Below are positions 51,211 through 61,301 of a stretch of 64,000 nt of DNA, piece by piece. The stretch covers positions 62,001-126,000 of the forward strand of contig JAJXTO010000002.1 in NCBI GenBank assembly GCA_021783695.1, given 5' to 3'. The notes below the pieces were generated by a model. It was not told where the DNA came from and did no database searches. It worked only from the letters and a program-made list of their open reading frames with translations. Position numbers and translations under genes: made by a program. Numbering within the stretch: position 1 is the stretch's first letter; each line of letters starts with the position of its first letter. The stretch comes from Pseudomonadota bacterium (GTDB lineage Bacteria; Pseudomonadota; Gammaproteobacteria; Burkholderiales; Burkholderiaceae_C).

Positions 51211-52125
51211 TCATGGCTTGCGCGTGACCTCGGCGTGTACCTGCCCGGACGGCACATGACGCGCGGCGGATTGCACATGACCGGCCTGGTCGTCGAAGAA
51301 AAAGTCGGGCTGGAACTCGCGCAGGAAAGGGCCTTTGTCCAGTCCGCCGAGAAACATGGCTTCATCGACCGTGATGTTCCAGTGCATCAGGGTGCGGATG
51401 GCGCGTTCGTGCGCCGGGGCGCTGCGGGCGGTCACCAGCGCTGTGCGCAGGCGCATGGGGGTGGAGCCATCGGAGCTGGCGCGCTGCAGGCGGTGCAGGG
51501 CTTCGAGCAAGGGTTTGAACGGGCCGGGCGGCAAGGGCAGCGCGGCCTTGCTGGCCTCGTGCCGCTGAAAGGCGGGCAGGCCCTCGTTCTGGAACACGCG
51601 CTCGGCCTCGTCGGAAAACAGCACGGCGTCGCCGTCGAAGGCGATGCGCACCTCGTCTGGATGCGCCTCGGACGCCCGCGCCGACTCGGGATAGACCTGC
51701 GCCGCCGGATAACCGGCGTGCAGCGCGGCGCGCACGTCGTCGGGCTCGGCCGAGAGGAACAGATTGGCCTGCAGTGCATGCAGATACTGAAACGGCGCAC
51801 GTCCGCGGGTGAACACGCCGCGCTCGATGGGCGTGCCGTGGTGCTTGGCAGAATTGAACACGCGCAGGCCGGACACTGGATCGTTGCGCGACAGCAGCAC
51901 CACTTCCACCCGGTCGCGCTGGGCGGCGCTGGTATTGAAGGCCAGCAGCTTGCGCACGAGCTGGAAGGCCACGCCGGGGTGCGCGGGACGCTCCAGACGG
52001 TCGAGCTGCAGGCGCATGTAGACGGCGTCGTCAGCCTGCTCGAACACGCGGTTTTCTTCCTCGAAATCGAACAGCGCGCGCGAGGAAATCGCCACCACGA
52101 GACGGTCGTTGAGGTCTGCGGGCAT
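51211..52125 (-). CDS. 5'-nucleotidase (cytosolic NT5C1-like family)
   Basis: A 304-residue protein of the PF06189-type 5'-nucleotidase family. It starts with [22 protein letters not shown], has [20 protein letters not shown], a possible phosphate-contact [17 protein letters not shown] and LTARS-like [18 protein letters not shown], and ends with [20 protein letters not shown]. These fit a HAD-like fold acting on nucleoside monophosphates. It starts 10 bases after the gspF stop on the same strand, so it may ride on the end of the secretion operon. Confidence 0.85.
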   Translation of the reverse strand: MPADLNDRLVVAISSRALFDFEEENRVFEQADDAVYMRLQLDRLERPAHPGVAFQLVRKLLAFNTSAAQRDRVEVVLLSRNDPVSGLRVFNSAKHHGTPIERGVFTRGRAPFQYLHALQANLFLSAEPDDVRAALHAGYPAAQVYPESARASEAHPDEVRIAFDGDAVLFSDEAERVFQNEGLPAFQRHEASKAALPLPPGPFKPLLEALHRLQRASSDGSTPMRLRTALVTARSAPAHERAIRTLMHWNITVDEAMFLGGLDKGPFLREFQPDFFFDDQAGHVQSAARHVPSGQVHAEVTRKP

Positions 52126-52135
52126 GTGCGTCGAT

Positions 52136-53350
52136 CTATTTGACGAGATTGTTCATCTGGATGATGGGCATCATCACCGCGAGCACGATGAGCAGCACCA
52201 TGCCGCCCATCACCAGGATGAGCAGCGGCTCCAGGATGGTGGTCAGCGCCATGGCGCGGCGCTGCACTTCCTGCGCGTGCTGCACGGCGGCGCGCTCGAG
52301 CATCTGCGGCAGGGTGCCGGTCTGCTCGCCCAGGCGGATGAAGGTGATGAGCACCGGCGGAAAGCGCTTGTGCAGCGCCAGCGACTGCGCCAGCGAAGCG
52401 CCTTCGCGCACCAGAGCGATGGCTTCTTCGGCATCGGCCTTGAGCAGACTGTTGCTCAGGGTGTCGGCTGCGGCCTGCAGCGCCCGCAGAATGGGCACGC
52501 CAGCGGCGCCGAGAATCGCCAGGGTGCTGGCAAAGCGGGCCGTGTTCAGGCCGCGCACCAGCCGACCGAACAGCGGGCTGCGCAGCACAAAGCCATCAAA
52601 CGCCAGCCGCGGCCCCGGCAGCTTCATGGCCTGCGCGAACGCAATCCCGCCAATCACCAGAACGGCCAACAGCAGCCAGCCCCAGGCGCGCATGAAATCG
52701 GACACGGCGATCAGGCCGACCGTCAGCATCGGGAGTTTTTGATGTGCGCCCTGAAACACGCCAACCACCTGCGGCACGACATAAGTCAGCAGCATCACCA
52801 CCACGGTGACGGCCACCAGCACGACGATGGCCGGGTAGGCGAAAGCCTGCACCATCTTGCCGCGCAGCGCCTGACGGTCTTCGAGGTAGTCGGCCAGACG
52901 TTCCATCACCAGGCCGAGATCGCCGCTGTCTTCGCCGGCATTCACCAGGGCGCGGTAGATGGGGGCGAATTCACGCGGATACTGCCCCAGCGCGGCGCCG
53001 AAACTGTGCCCGGCAGACACCTCGCTCTTGAGGTTGGACAGCAGGTTGCCGACCTCGGCGCTGTCGGCGTCGTCAGCCAGTGCGGCCAGCGCTTTTTCCA
53101 CCGGCAGGCCGGAGACCAGCAGCCCGGCGATCTGGCGGGTGAACAGGGTGCGCTCCTGGTTGTTGAACACGCGGCGGGAAAACCGCCGTCCGCTGGCCTG
53201 CGCGGCCTCCTCGAAGATGCCCTCGACCTGCAGCGGAATGAGGCCGCGGCTGCGCAGCAGGGTGCGTGCGCCGCGGGCGCTCTCGGCCTCGAGCACGCCG
53301 GATTGTTCGGCTCCGGTGGTATCGAGGGCGGTGAAGCGGTAGGCAGGCAT
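52136..53350 (-). CDS. gspF: Type II secretion inner-membrane platform protein GspF
   Basis: A 404-residue polytopic platform protein with two homologous cytoplasmic domains, each followed by membrane helices (three in total). The first domain opens with FTRQIAGLLVSGLPVEKALAAL and the second with RFASTLAILGAAGVPILRALQAAADTL, the repeated F-(x)n-Gly-x-Pro pattern of the GspF/PilC family. It connects the ATPase to the pseudopilus. It follows gspE by 55 bases and is the last secretion gene in this run. Confidence 0.95.
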   Translation of the reverse strand: MPAYRFTALDTTGAEQSGVLEAESARGARTLLRSRGLIPLQVEGIFEEAAQASGRRFSRRVFNNQERTLFTRQIAGLLVSGLPVEKALAALADDADSAEVGNLLSNLKSEVSAGHSFGAALGQYPREFAPIYRALVNAGEDSGDLGLVMERLADYLEDRQALRGKMVQAFAYPAIVVLVAVTVVVMLLTYVVPQVVGVFQGAHQKLPMLTVGLIAVSDFMRAWGWLLLAVLVIGGIAFAQAMKLPGPRLAFDGFVLRSPLFGRLVRGLNTARFASTLAILGAAGVPILRALQAAADTLSNSLLKADAEEAIALVREGASLAQSLALHKRFPPVLITFIRLGEQTGTLPQMLERAAVQHAQEVQRRAMALTTILEPLLILVMGGMVLLIVLAVMMPIIQMNNLVK

Positions 53351-53405
53351 GGCGCGAAGGAGTCAAGCGGTTGATGCGGTCAAACGCTGCGGTCAAACAC
53401 GCGGA

Positions 53406-54830
53406 TCAATCGCGTGTGACCCGCAGCAGCTCGGCGAGGCTGGTGATGCCGCTGTCGATGTAGCGCTGGCCGTCCTGGCGCATATTGCGCATACCCGCGG
53501 ACTGGGCGATACGGCGCAATTCGGCCTCGGCGGCGCGGGCGTGGATGGCGCCGCGCAGGGTGTCATCGACCTCGAACAACTCGAATACGCCGGTGCGCCC
53601 GCTGTAGCCGGTATGGTTGCAGGACGGGCAACCGACGGGGACGAAACCCTGGCCATCGGGCGCGGGAATCTTGCAGGCCGGACAGAGCTGACGCACCAGA
53701 CGCTGCGCCAGCACGCCCAGCAGCGACGAGGCGAGCAGGAAGGGCTCGATTCCCATGTCGGTGAGGCGGGTGACGGCGGAAACCGAATCGTTGGTGTGCA
53801 GTGTGGCGAGCACGAGGTGGCCGGTGAGCGAGGCCTGGATGGCGATCTGCGCGGTTTCGAAGTCGCGGATTTCACCGATCATCACCACGTCGGGGTCTTG
53901 GCGCAGGATGGCGCGCAGCGCGCGGGCGAAGGTGAGGTCGATGCGGGCATTCACCTGCGTCTGGCCGATGCCGGGAAGGTCGTATTCGATCGGGTCTTCC
54001 ACCGTCATGATGCTGGTGGTGCTGGCATCGAGCCGACTCAGCGCGGAGTAGAGCGTGGTGGTCTTGCCGCTGCCGGTGGGCCCGGTGACGAGCAGGATGC
54101 CATGCGGCGCGCGGATCAGGGCGTCGAAGCGGTCGAGCATGTCGGGCGCCATGCCCACGGCGCGCAGATTGAGCTTGGCCGCGGATTTGTCGAGCAGGCG
54201 CAGCACGGCGCGTTCGCCATGCGCGCAAGGCAGGCTGGACACACGCACGTCGAGCGTGCGGCCGCCGATGCGCAGGGCAATGCGGCCGTCCTGCGGCAGG
54301 CGTTTCTCGGCGATGTCGAGCTGCGAGAGGATTTTGATGCGCGAGATCAACGCCCCGTGCAGGGCCTTGTTCGGCCGCACCACTTCGCGCAGCGTGCCGT
54401 CCACGCGGAACCGCACCACCGAGGAGGTTTCGTAGGGTTCGATGTGAATGTCGGATGCGCCCTCGCGCGCCGCCTGGGTGAACAGGACGTTGAGCATGCG
54501 GATGATGGGCGCGTCGTCGGCGGCTTCGAGCAGATCTTCGACCGCCGGAATGTCCTGCATGAGTCGGCCGAGATCGACATCGCCCTCGACCTCGCTGATG
54601 ACCGCGGCGGCGCTGCCGTCACGTGCGGCATATGCCGCGCCGATGCGGGCCTGCAGGTCGTCTGCCGAGGTGCGATGCACGGCGCGCAGCACATGCTGGC
54701 GCTGCACCTCGACCAGCGCGGCCGGCCGCGTGTCCTCGCACATCCAGAGCTCGACCCCCTGGCCGTCGTCCTCGGCAAGCACCGCCTGGTCGCGGCAGAA
54801 GGTATAGGGCAGGGGATGACGCGCGGACAT
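53406..54830 (-). CDS. gspE: Type II secretion ATPase GspE
   Basis: A 474-residue hexameric ATPase. The N-terminal domain is short; the core has [19 protein letters not shown], Walker [11 protein letters not shown] (residues 250-258), the Asp box and Walker B region in [16 protein letters not shown], and the His box in [14 protein letters not shown] four-cysteine zinc site (CPAC and CPSC) near residue 395-415 is typical for T2S ATPases. The ATG at 54830 starts 15 bases after the gspD stop. It powers pseudopilus growth with GspL and GspF. Confidence 0.95.
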   Translation of the reverse strand: MSARHPLPYTFCRDQAVLAEDDGQGVELWMCEDTRPAALVEVQRQHVLRAVHRTSADDLQARIGAAYAARDGSAAAVISEVEGDVDLGRLMQDIPAVEDLLEAADDAPIIRMLNVLFTQAAREGASDIHIEPYETSSVVRFRVDGTLREVVRPNKALHGALISRIKILSQLDIAEKRLPQDGRIALRIGGRTLDVRVSSLPCAHGERAVLRLLDKSAAKLNLRAVGMAPDMLDRFDALIRAPHGILLVTGPTGSGKTTTLYSALSRLDASTTSIMTVEDPIEYDLPGIGQTQVNARIDLTFARALRAILRQDPDVVMIGEIRDFETAQIAIQASLTGHLVLATLHTNDSVSAVTRLTDMGIEPFLLASSLLGVLAQRLVRQLCPACKIPAPDGQGFVPVGCPSCNHTGYSGRTGVFELFEVDDTLRGAIHARAAEAELRRIAQSAGMRNMRQDGQRYIDSGITSLAELLRVTRD

Positions 54831-54845
54831 GGTCGGTTTCGCCGT

Positions 54846-57503
54846 TCAGCGCTGCGGCGTGAGGGTGACGCGCAAGTGCTTGCCCTGCATCTCGGTGGCG
54901 TAACGGGTGGTCTGGCCCAGATTGAAAATGACCCGGGTCTTGCCCTGACCGTCGAGCACGCTGGCCGATTGCAGCGGCCCGAGCTGGAATCTCTGGCTCT
55001 TGCTGCTGAGCTGCGAGTGCGCCCCGGGAAAATCGAGCACCAGACGGATGGGGTCGCTCATGGTGAATGCGGTTGGCGGCGCGGTCAGCGGTTGGGAGAA
55101 GCCAAGCTCGACCACGGTGGCGTCCGCCGCCTGATGCGCCTGCAGGCTTTGCAGGGCGTTTGCGCCGTTTGTTGCGGCGGCCGTCATCGCGACCGCCGGG
55201 CCTGGCGCGGACGCGCTGCTGGCAGGGGCGCCGGATGGCTCTTCAATGACGGCCGGCATCACCGGCCCAGGCAGGTCCGGCATGCCGAGTTGCGATGGCA
55301 GTTGCGCATCGCTTTGCATGCCGCGCATCGAGTCATAGCGCTTCTGGCTCAGGGCGTTGCCCTGCGCCTCGGTGCGCACGACGATGGGCCGCAGGAACAC
55401 CATCAGATCGGTCTTGGTCGCGGTGCGCGAGTTGGAGCGGAACAGCGCGCCCAGCCCCGGAATGTCGCCCAACCCCGGAATCTTGCTGTTGTTGGAGCTG
55501 ACGTTGTCCTGCATCAGGCCGCCGAGCACGATGGTCTGGCCGTCATTGACCAGCACCGCGGTCTGGATGGAACGCTTGTTGGTGATGATGCCCGCGGCAT
55601 TGGTGGCGCTGGAAATGCTCGACACTTCCTGATAGACATCCATCTTGATGGCGCCACCCGAGGTAATCTGCGGACGCACCTTGAGGGTCAGACCCACGTC
55701 CTTGCGCTCGATGGTCTGGAATGGCGTGACCGTGGCGCTCGATCCGGTCTGCGCATACTGGCCGGTGATGAAGGGCACGTTCTGGCCGACGACGATCTTG
55801 GCCTCCTCGTTGTCGAGGGTCATCAGATTGGGCGCGGAGAGGATGTTGGCGCCGTCCTGGGTCTGCAGGAAATTGGCCAGCAGCCCGAGCGTGGCCAGAC
55901 CCGCGACGTTGTGCAGCAGGCCGATGTTCAGGCCATTGGGGATGGCCAGAGTGCCGTTCGCGATGGCCGTTCCCGTGGCCGCGCCGCCGCCCGAGATGGC
56001 GGCCTGCAGGTTGATGATGTTGGAGCCGCCAGCACCAAAGTTGCTACCGCCATAGATGGCGTTGTTGTTGCCCGCGCTGCCGGCGATGGCCTGCCACTGA
56101 ATGCCCAGTTGCGCGGCCTTGTTGGCGTCCACCTCGGCAATCAGCGCCTCCACATACACCTGCGCGCGGCGCACGTCGAGCCGTTCGATCACCCGGCGCA
56201 ATTGCATGTAGACCGGCTGCGGCGCGTTGATGATGAGGGCGTTGAGCGCGTTGTCTGCATACACCGTGCCGCCCTGCGGCAGGGTCACCGTGGAGTCTCC
56301 GCCCGTGGCCGCGAACTCGGGCGCCTGGCCCAATCCCGGACTGGTCGCGCCAGAAGAACCTGTTGAGGATGCCGACGGATTGTTGCCGCCGCCCACGGCC
56401 TGCGAGCCCGTCTGCTGCCTGTTCTGCGACGTGCCGCCTGCGGAACTGCCGCCACCCTGCGCCGCCAACACGCCGCGCAGGGTGCGCGCCAGGTCGGCAG
56501 CGTTCGCATTGCGCAGGTAGACCACATGGATGTTGTCCTGATCGTTCTGCGGCCGGTCGAGGCGGCGGATCATCTGCTCGATTTCCGCGAGTTGCGCCCC
56601 ATTGGTGGCGCGCACGATCAGTGAATTGCTCGCGGTCTCCGCCAGGATGACCGCGCGCATCGCCCCGCTGCCGCCAATTGCCGCCTGCGCAACAGGGGCG
56701 CCCGGCGCACCGGAAGTGACCGTCTGCATGTCGATGAGCTTTTGCAGTGTGGGCGCCAGATCGCTGGCGACGGCATAGGTCAGCGGCACTACGGTGACTT
56801 CGGTGCCGGTGGGCACGTCGAGCGCGGCGATGATGCGGGCGATGCGCTTCAAGTTGTCGGCATAGTCGGTGACGACCAGCGCATTGCCGGAGGGACTGAC
56901 GTTGATGGTGTTGTTGGGCGAGATCAGCGGCCGCAGCACCGGCAGCAGGCTGCTGGCCGAGGCGTTGCGCAGCTGGAAGATTTGCGTCACCACCTGATCG
57001 CCACGGCCGGGAATGTGCGACGGCGCCAGGCCCACGCCCACCGGGCCGCTCTGCAGCTTGGCGTCGGCTTCCGGCACGACCTGGTACACGCCGTCATGCT
57101 CCACCACCGCAAACCCCGCCAGACGCAATTGAGTGAGCAGCGCCTGGAAGACCTTTTGTGGTGTCACGGGCTTTTCAAACTGGATGGTGACCTGCCCCTT
57201 GACACGCGGATCGACAATGAAATTGCGCCCGGTCGCGGCAGCAACGGCCTGCACCGCGCTGGCAATGTCGGCGTTGACCAGATTGATGGTGAGATCGCCA
57301 TTGGCGCTGCGCGTGGGGTTTCCAGCCGTGCCCGCAGTCCCCGATGGCGCCAGGCCCGGTGCTTGCGCCAGCGCGGGCTGCAATGCCAGCAGCGGGACAA
57401 GCAGCAGCGCCAGCAGGCGAGTCACGCCATGCGTGCGCCAGCCAAGACCAAGCGGCCCGGCCTTTCCTGGGGCGTGCTGACTGGGTTTCATGTGACGATG
57501 CAT
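54846..57503 (-). CDS. gspD: Type II secretin GspD with a C-terminal AMIN domain
   Basis: An 885-residue secretin. A signal peptide (about 24-47) is followed by the N0-N3 domains (TINLVNADIASAVQAVA, VVTQIFQLRNASASSLLPVLRPLIS and so on), with a Gly/Ser/Asn-rich break near 350-400, then the secretin domain ending DLMVFLRPIVVRT and a tail with SQKRYDSMRGM that normally closes GspD. Here about 190 more residues follow: a Pro/Ala linker and an AMIN domain (about 792-885; VVELGFSQPL, MSDPIRLVLDFPG, KTRVIFNLGQ). AMIN domains normally lie at the N-terminus of PilQ and AmiC and bind peptidoglycan. Confidence 0.95.
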   Translation of the reverse strand: MHRHMKPSQHAPGKAGPLGLGWRTHGVTRLLALLLVPLLALQPALAQAPGLAPSGTAGTAGNPTRSANGDLTINLVNADIASAVQAVAAATGRNFIVDPRVKGQVTIQFEKPVTPQKVFQALLTQLRLAGFAVVEHDGVYQVVPEADAKLQSGPVGVGLAPSHIPGRGDQVVTQIFQLRNASASSLLPVLRPLISPNNTINVSPSGNALVVTDYADNLKRIARIIAALDVPTGTEVTVVPLTYAVASDLAPTLQKLIDMQTVTSGAPGAPVAQAAIGGSGAMRAVILAETASNSLIVRATNGAQLAEIEQMIRRLDRPQNDQDNIHVVYLRNANAADLARTLRGVLAAQGGGSSAGGTSQNRQQTGSQAVGGGNNPSASSTGSSGATSPGLGQAPEFAATGGDSTVTLPQGGTVYADNALNALIINAPQPVYMQLRRVIERLDVRRAQVYVEALIAEVDANKAAQLGIQWQAIAGSAGNNNAIYGGSNFGAGGSNIINLQAAISGGGAATGTAIANGTLAIPNGLNIGLLHNVAGLATLGLLANFLQTQDGANILSAPNLMTLDNEEAKIVVGQNVPFITGQYAQTGSSATVTPFQTIERKDVGLTLKVRPQITSGGAIKMDVYQEVSSISSATNAAGIITNKRSIQTAVLVNDGQTIVLGGLMQDNVSSNNSKIPGLGDIPGLGALFRSNSRTATKTDLMVFLRPIVVRTEAQGNALSQKRYDSMRGMQSDAQLPSQLGMPDLPGPVMPAVIEEPSGAPASSASAPGPAVAMTAAATNGANALQSLQAHQAADATVVELGFSQPLTAPPTAFTMSDPIRLVLDFPGAHSQLSSKSQRFQLGPLQSASVLDGQGKTRVIFNLGQTTRYATEMQGKHLRVTLTPQR

Positions 57504-57558
57504 CGCGGCGTTCCTTGATTCTTGTGGTGTTCCGGGTCAGGCGGTGCGCTGCCGTCCG

Positions 57559-58473
57559 TCAAATGGAGATGCGGATATGGTCGCCCTCGGGGCGTCCGAG
57601 TAAAGACAGCAGATTGGCCATTGCTGCTTCGTTGCCCGGCGCCGCGCGGCCGGTGCCGAGGAACTGCAGCGCCTGTCCGTTCCAGACCCCCTTGCCCTGC
57701 AGCAGCAAGGGCCCCTTGTCGCTGCGCAGATCGACCTGCGCATCCGCCCCCTGCCCCGTGATGGTGAGCGTGTAGCTGCCGATGGGGGCGACCACGCTCA
57801 GGCGCGACGCCACGTCCGGCAGATCGATTTGCGCCTGCCCGCCAAGCCGCATGCGGCCTGCAACCGATTCTAGGTGCAGGCCGCGCAATGTGAATTGCGC
57901 CTGTCCCCGCAGCGCAACGGTATTCCAGGGCGTTCCCAGGCCGTCGAGCACGGTGAGCGGCAAGGCGCCCGGCCAGGGCGCTTCGGGCCCCTCGCCCGCT
58001 GGGCGCAAGGCCACACTGGTTTGCGACAGGCCGAACCGGGTGTCGACCTGCAGCGGCTGTGCGGACACGGCAGGCCAGTCGATGCGGGTGAGCAGGCGTC
58101 CGCGCCAGAGATTCCCCAGGCTGACCGTCCAGTGCAGTGTGCCCGGCAGCACCGTGGCGCCCCGGCTGCCCGCCCCGCCTTCGAGCACCAGCAGCGCGGA
58201 ACCATCCCGCCAGGTGCCTTGCGCCTGCGCCAGCAGCACGCGCCGACCGCTGGCCGTCCACACCGCAGCGCTCAGCCAGCTTGCCGGAGCCTGCCACAGC
58301 AGGGCCCACAACACGCCCAGAAACGCAGCCAGCCACAACCAGCGCCGACTCGACCCGCGCTTGCGCCGGACGGGTTTGCGCGGCGCGGTACGCGAACGTG
58401 ACGACGCGCCCGCCGGCCGTTTGGCAGCGGAGCGGCCGTCCCGGGCCGGGGCTGGAGTCTGTGCGCTGGCCAT
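57559..58473 (-). CDS. gspN: Type II secretion protein GspN
   Basis: A 304-residue bitopic protein with a basic, Ser/Arg-rich cytoplasmic N-terminus (residues 1-44), a membrane helix (about 45-66: WLWLAAFLGVLWALLWQ), and a periplasmic domain with GspN-type segments GTLHWTVSLGNLW and LRGLHLESVAGRMRLGGQAQIDLPDVAS. GspN is found in many but not all type II systems and its exact role is unknown. The start abuts the stop of gspM (58474). Confidence 0.88.
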   Translation of the reverse strand: MASAQTPAPARDGRSAAKRPAGASSRSRTAPRKPVRRKRGSSRRWLWLAAFLGVLWALLWQAPASWLSAAVWTASGRRVLLAQAQGTWRDGSALLVLEGGAGSRGATVLPGTLHWTVSLGNLWRGRLLTRIDWPAVSAQPLQVDTRFGLSQTSVALRPAGEGPEAPWPGALPLTVLDGLGTPWNTVALRGQAQFTLRGLHLESVAGRMRLGGQAQIDLPDVASRLSVVAPIGSYTLTITGQGADAQVDLRSDKGPLLLQGKGVWNGQALQFLGTGRAAPGNEAAMANLLSLLGRPEGDHIRISI

Positions 58474-59028
58474 TCATCCGCCACCCGGACCTTGACGTGA
58501 CAGGTGCACCGTGCCGCTGAGCAGACCGTCCGCACCACGCTTCAGATCGGCGCTGTCGACCTGCGCCGACCAGTCGCGCCGCGCCGTCTGCGCCAGCGCC
58601 GCCAGGCTGGCCGGTCGCAGCGCGCTGAGTTGCAGCGTGACCTCTCCCGGCAGCACCTGCGCCTCCACCTTGGCCGTTGCATCCACGCGCTTGAACCAGG
58701 CGAGGATGGTCGGCTGCAAATCACCGCTGAACGTGGGTGCGGCGGGGGCGTTGCGCAGAGCGGCAATCTGCTGCCCGTCCTGCTGCAAGACCTGCAATTG
58801 CTGCTGCAGGCTGACGATGCGCTGCGGTGCGGACTGCAAGGTGCGCCAGGCGGGGCGGATGGCCAGCATCCACAGCAGCGCGCCCGCCACCGCCACGATG
58901 GCAGCGCCGGTCAGCACCCGCTCGCGCTGCGACATCGACGACCAGCGCTGACGGCTGAAGGCCACGGCCTGCGGCAGGCCGCGGTACCACAGCGCCGAGA
59001 GCGATGCGACACGCCCGTTGCTACTCAT
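58474..59028 (-). CDS. gspM: Type II secretion protein GspM
   Basis: A 184-residue bitopic inner-membrane protein: about 35 cytoplasmic residues, a membrane helix (VLTGAAIVAVAGALLWMLAI), a coiled-coil stretch rich in Gln/Leu (QRIVSLQQQLQVLQQDGQQI), and a ferredoxin-like periplasmic end. It partners GspL in the assembly platform. It starts 10 bases after the gspL stop and is followed directly by gspN. Confidence 0.9.
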   Translation of the reverse strand: MSSNGRVASLSALWYRGLPQAVAFSRQRWSSMSQRERVLTGAAIVAVAGALLWMLAIRPAWRTLQSAPQRIVSLQQQLQVLQQDGQQIAALRNAPAAPTFSGDLQPTILAWFKRVDATAKVEAQVLPGEVTLQLSALRPASLAALAQTARRDWSAQVDSADLKRGADGLLSGTVHLSRQGPGGG

Positions 59029-59038
59029 TGGGCAGTCC

Positions 59039-60232
59039 TCATGGCGCGGCTCCGCTGACGCTCAGCACGTCGCCCTGGGCCAGGCAGGTCAGACCCGCCG
59101 GAGTGCAACGCGCCGCAGCCTGCGCCGCGGCATCGCCCGGCAAGGTGATCTGCAATTGCCCGGAGCTGAACTTCAGCGTCGAGGGCGTGACGCCTGCGGG
59201 CACCACCACGCTGGCGCGGCCCATCAGCACGTCGAGGTCGCCATCGCCGGGACGCCCGGTGCGCAGACGGGCGTCGTTGAGCGCGCGCTGCACCTGCAGG
59301 CGGGCGTCGAGAATGGCGGGCACTCCGGGCAGCGCCTCGGCGGCGGTGGTGTCGAGCTGTTGCCGCAACTGGTTTTCCTGGCGCGAGAGCTGGAAAGCGG
59401 CAACATTCATGCCGACCAGTTGCACCGCAGCCGCCAGCCCCAGCAGCATGCCGACCCGCCGCCACGCCGGCGTGGCCAGCTGCTCCATCACCCCGCTCCA
59501 GCCGCGCGAAAACGCGTGCTTGGGAGCCAGGTCGAATTGCCGCAGATTCCACGGCGACTGCGCGGCGCGCGCCATCCATCCCGCATCGTTGATCGTGGCC
59601 GGGGTGAGCTCCGGCGGCAGGTCGAGCCAGCTCAACTGCGGCTGCGCCTGATCCTGCACCCAGAGGTGTTCCGGAGTGACCGGCAGGGGCAGGGCCTGTG
59701 GCGCGGCGGCATCGGCAGCCAGAATCAGCGGCAGCCAGGCGGCCTCGCCCTGCAGGTCGCGCCATAGCAGGCGCGGCCCCTGTTCGGTGGTTTGCAGCAG
59801 GGCGTCGCCCGGCGCCAGCAACGCGGCTTCAGGCACGATGTGTTGTGGTTCCTGCCCGGCCAGGGTGAGATCGGCAATCGCCTGCTGCAAGGCGTCTTTT
59901 GGCACCGCGCAGGCCAGTGTGGTGGCGCCGTCTTCGCTTTGCGGCCCGATGGCCAGATGCAGTTGCCCCGCGTCCTGCAGCAGCCGGTCTTCGAGCGTCC
60001 CGCTCAGCGCGGCCTGCAGGCGGCTTGCCGGCATGGGCGGCAGCGCCACGGACAGAACAGAGGCATCCAGCGCATCGACCACGACCACCACCCGCCGTCC
60101 GCGCGGCAGCAGCGCGGCCTGCTCACGCCCCTTGGACTGCAGCCTGCCGTCAGCGCTCAGCAGCACATACTCCAGCTCCGGCAGCGGGTGCGCGGTGGCC
60201 AGCGGCGGCAGGCGAAAAACCAGAGTTTGCAT
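59039..60232 (-). CDS. gspL: Type II secretion protein GspL
   Basis: A 397-residue platform protein. The cytoplasmic N-terminal two-thirds is an actin-like GspL domain (QTLVFRLPPLATAHP, GRRVVVVVDALDASVLSVALPPM, LHLAIGPQSEDG), followed by a membrane helix at about residues 255-278 (VGMLLGLAAAVQLVGMNVAAF) and a periplasmic ferredoxin-like domain that pairs with GspM. GspL recruits GspE. It lies 94 bases after gspK, the largest gap in the run, with possible promoter elements in the gap. Confidence 0.92.
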   Translation of the reverse strand: MQTLVFRLPPLATAHPLPELEYVLLSADGRLQSKGREQAALLPRGRRVVVVVDALDASVLSVALPPMPASRLQAALSGTLEDRLLQDAGQLHLAIGPQSEDGATTLACAVPKDALQQAIADLTLAGQEPQHIVPEAALLAPGDALLQTTEQGPRLLWRDLQGEAAWLPLILAADAAAPQALPLPVTPEHLWVQDQAQPQLSWLDLPPELTPATINDAGWMARAAQSPWNLRQFDLAPKHAFSRGWSGVMEQLATPAWRRVGMLLGLAAAVQLVGMNVAAFQLSRQENQLRQQLDTTAAEALPGVPAILDARLQVQRALNDARLRTGRPGDGDLDVLMGRASVVVPAGVTPSTLKFSSGQLQITLPGDAAAQAAARCTPAGLTCLAQGDVLSVSGAAP

Positions 60233-60266
60233 GGTGACGGTGATTGTAGGGAGGCTTTGTTTCAAA

Positions 60267-60294
60267 AATGTACAAGGAAATCGGGGTGTTGCAA
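60267..60294 (-). promoter_or_regulatory. Candidate internal promoter before gspL
   Basis: In the 94-base, AT-richer gap between gspK and gspL, TTGCAA (60289-60294) and TACATT (60267-60272, minus strand) are separated by 16 bases. They could start a transcript for gspL-M-N-D-E-F apart from the pseudopilin genes. No other gap in the run is as large or as AT-rich. Confidence 0.3.
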
Positions 60295-60326
60295 CGCATT
60301 CTTGAAATTTCGCGCGCAAAAGGAAG

Positions 60327-61301
60327 TCAGTTTGCGCTCTGCGCGCCTTGCGGTGCAGCCGCCAACCAGGGGGGGACGCGCTGGATGCGCACCACCTGCG
60401 AGAACAGTCCGGCACGCTGGATGAGCGCGCGTTCGGCGTATTCCAGCTTGTCGATGCGCACGCGGGCGATGGCATCGAAGTAACCGGTTGCCACGCTGAT
60501 GAGTTGCGGATTGACCGTTGCGCCTTGCGGCAGCAACGTGGAAATGTCGCCGAGATTGCGGAAGTACGCCCGCTTGCGCGCTTCGACCAGGGACTGCGCG
60601 GTGTCGGCATCGACCCCGAGCACGGCGGCCAGCACCAGGGCACTGGCGGTGTTGGCATTGACCGGGGTGGCCTGCGGCAGCAGGGTGACTTCGGACGCCA
60701 GTTTGGGCAGCGCCTGCGCGACGGTCGAACCCAGCCGCACCAGATCCTGCAATTGCTGCAGCGGCAGTGGTGAATTTGCAACATTGCTCTGCGTCGCGGC
60801 GCGGAACGGACTGCTGGCGGCAATGCCATTGGCGATGTCTGCGGCCACGCCGGGTGGCAGTTGCAGCGCGGCGCACAGCCGCTGGAAGGCCAGCAGCGCC
60901 TGCGGATCGATCGTGCCCGCCGGGGCCAGATCACGCAGATTGAACCGGCTTTGGGCATCGACGATGCGGCCTTCGAGCCAGGCGTCTGGCAGCGACGCGC
61001 TGTCCTGCCCGCGCGCGGCGAGGAAGGTGGACAGCCGCGCCTCGGCCAGTGGCACGGACCACGGCTCGCCGAGGTAGTCTGCCGTGGAGTTGCGGGCGTC
61101 TTCGCGCAGGATCAGCCGCGCCCAGTCGATCGAGCCACGCAGAATCCAGCGCGCCTGCGTCTGCTCGCGCGCGGTCTGCTCGCGCGCGATGGCGCTCCAC
61201 TGGCTCCAGAACATGCCCGACACCATCACCGCCGCCAGCGCGGCAATCAGCATGGCGGTAATCAACGCGGCGCCGCGCTGTGGACTGTCGGCGCATCTCA
61301 T
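60327..61301 (-). CDS. gspK: Type II secretion minor pseudopilin GspK
   Basis: A 324-residue minor pseudopilin that caps the pilus tip. The leader MRCADSPQRG is cut before AALITAMLIAAL; Glu5, present in the other pseudopilins, is absent, as in known GspK proteins. The large periplasmic insertion includes the TIDPQALLAFQRL region and the helix-hairpin-helix-like ANTASALVLAAVLGVDADTAQSL. The start overlaps the gspJ stop as ATGA (61298-61301). Confidence 0.94.
   Translation of the reverse strand: MRCADSPQRGAALITAMLIAALAAVMVSGMFWSQWSAIAREQTAREQTQARWILRGSIDWARLILREDARNSTADYLGEPWSVPLAEARLSTFLAARGQDSASLPDAWLEGRIVDAQSRFNLRDLAPAGTIDPQALLAFQRLCAALQLPPGVAADIANGIAASSPFRAATQSNVANSPLPLQQLQDLVRLGSTVAQALPKLASEVTLLPQATPVNANTASALVLAAVLGVDADTAQSLVEARKRAYFRNLGDISTLLPQGATVNPQLISVATGYFDAIARVRIDKLEYAERALIQRAGLFSQVVRIQRVPPWLAAAPQGAQSAN

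Noticed and set aside
53349-56366. Plus-strand open frame of about 1000 codons opposite gspE and gspD
   Set aside because: Same mirror effect; no ribosome binding site or domains, and the minus-strand genes are certain.
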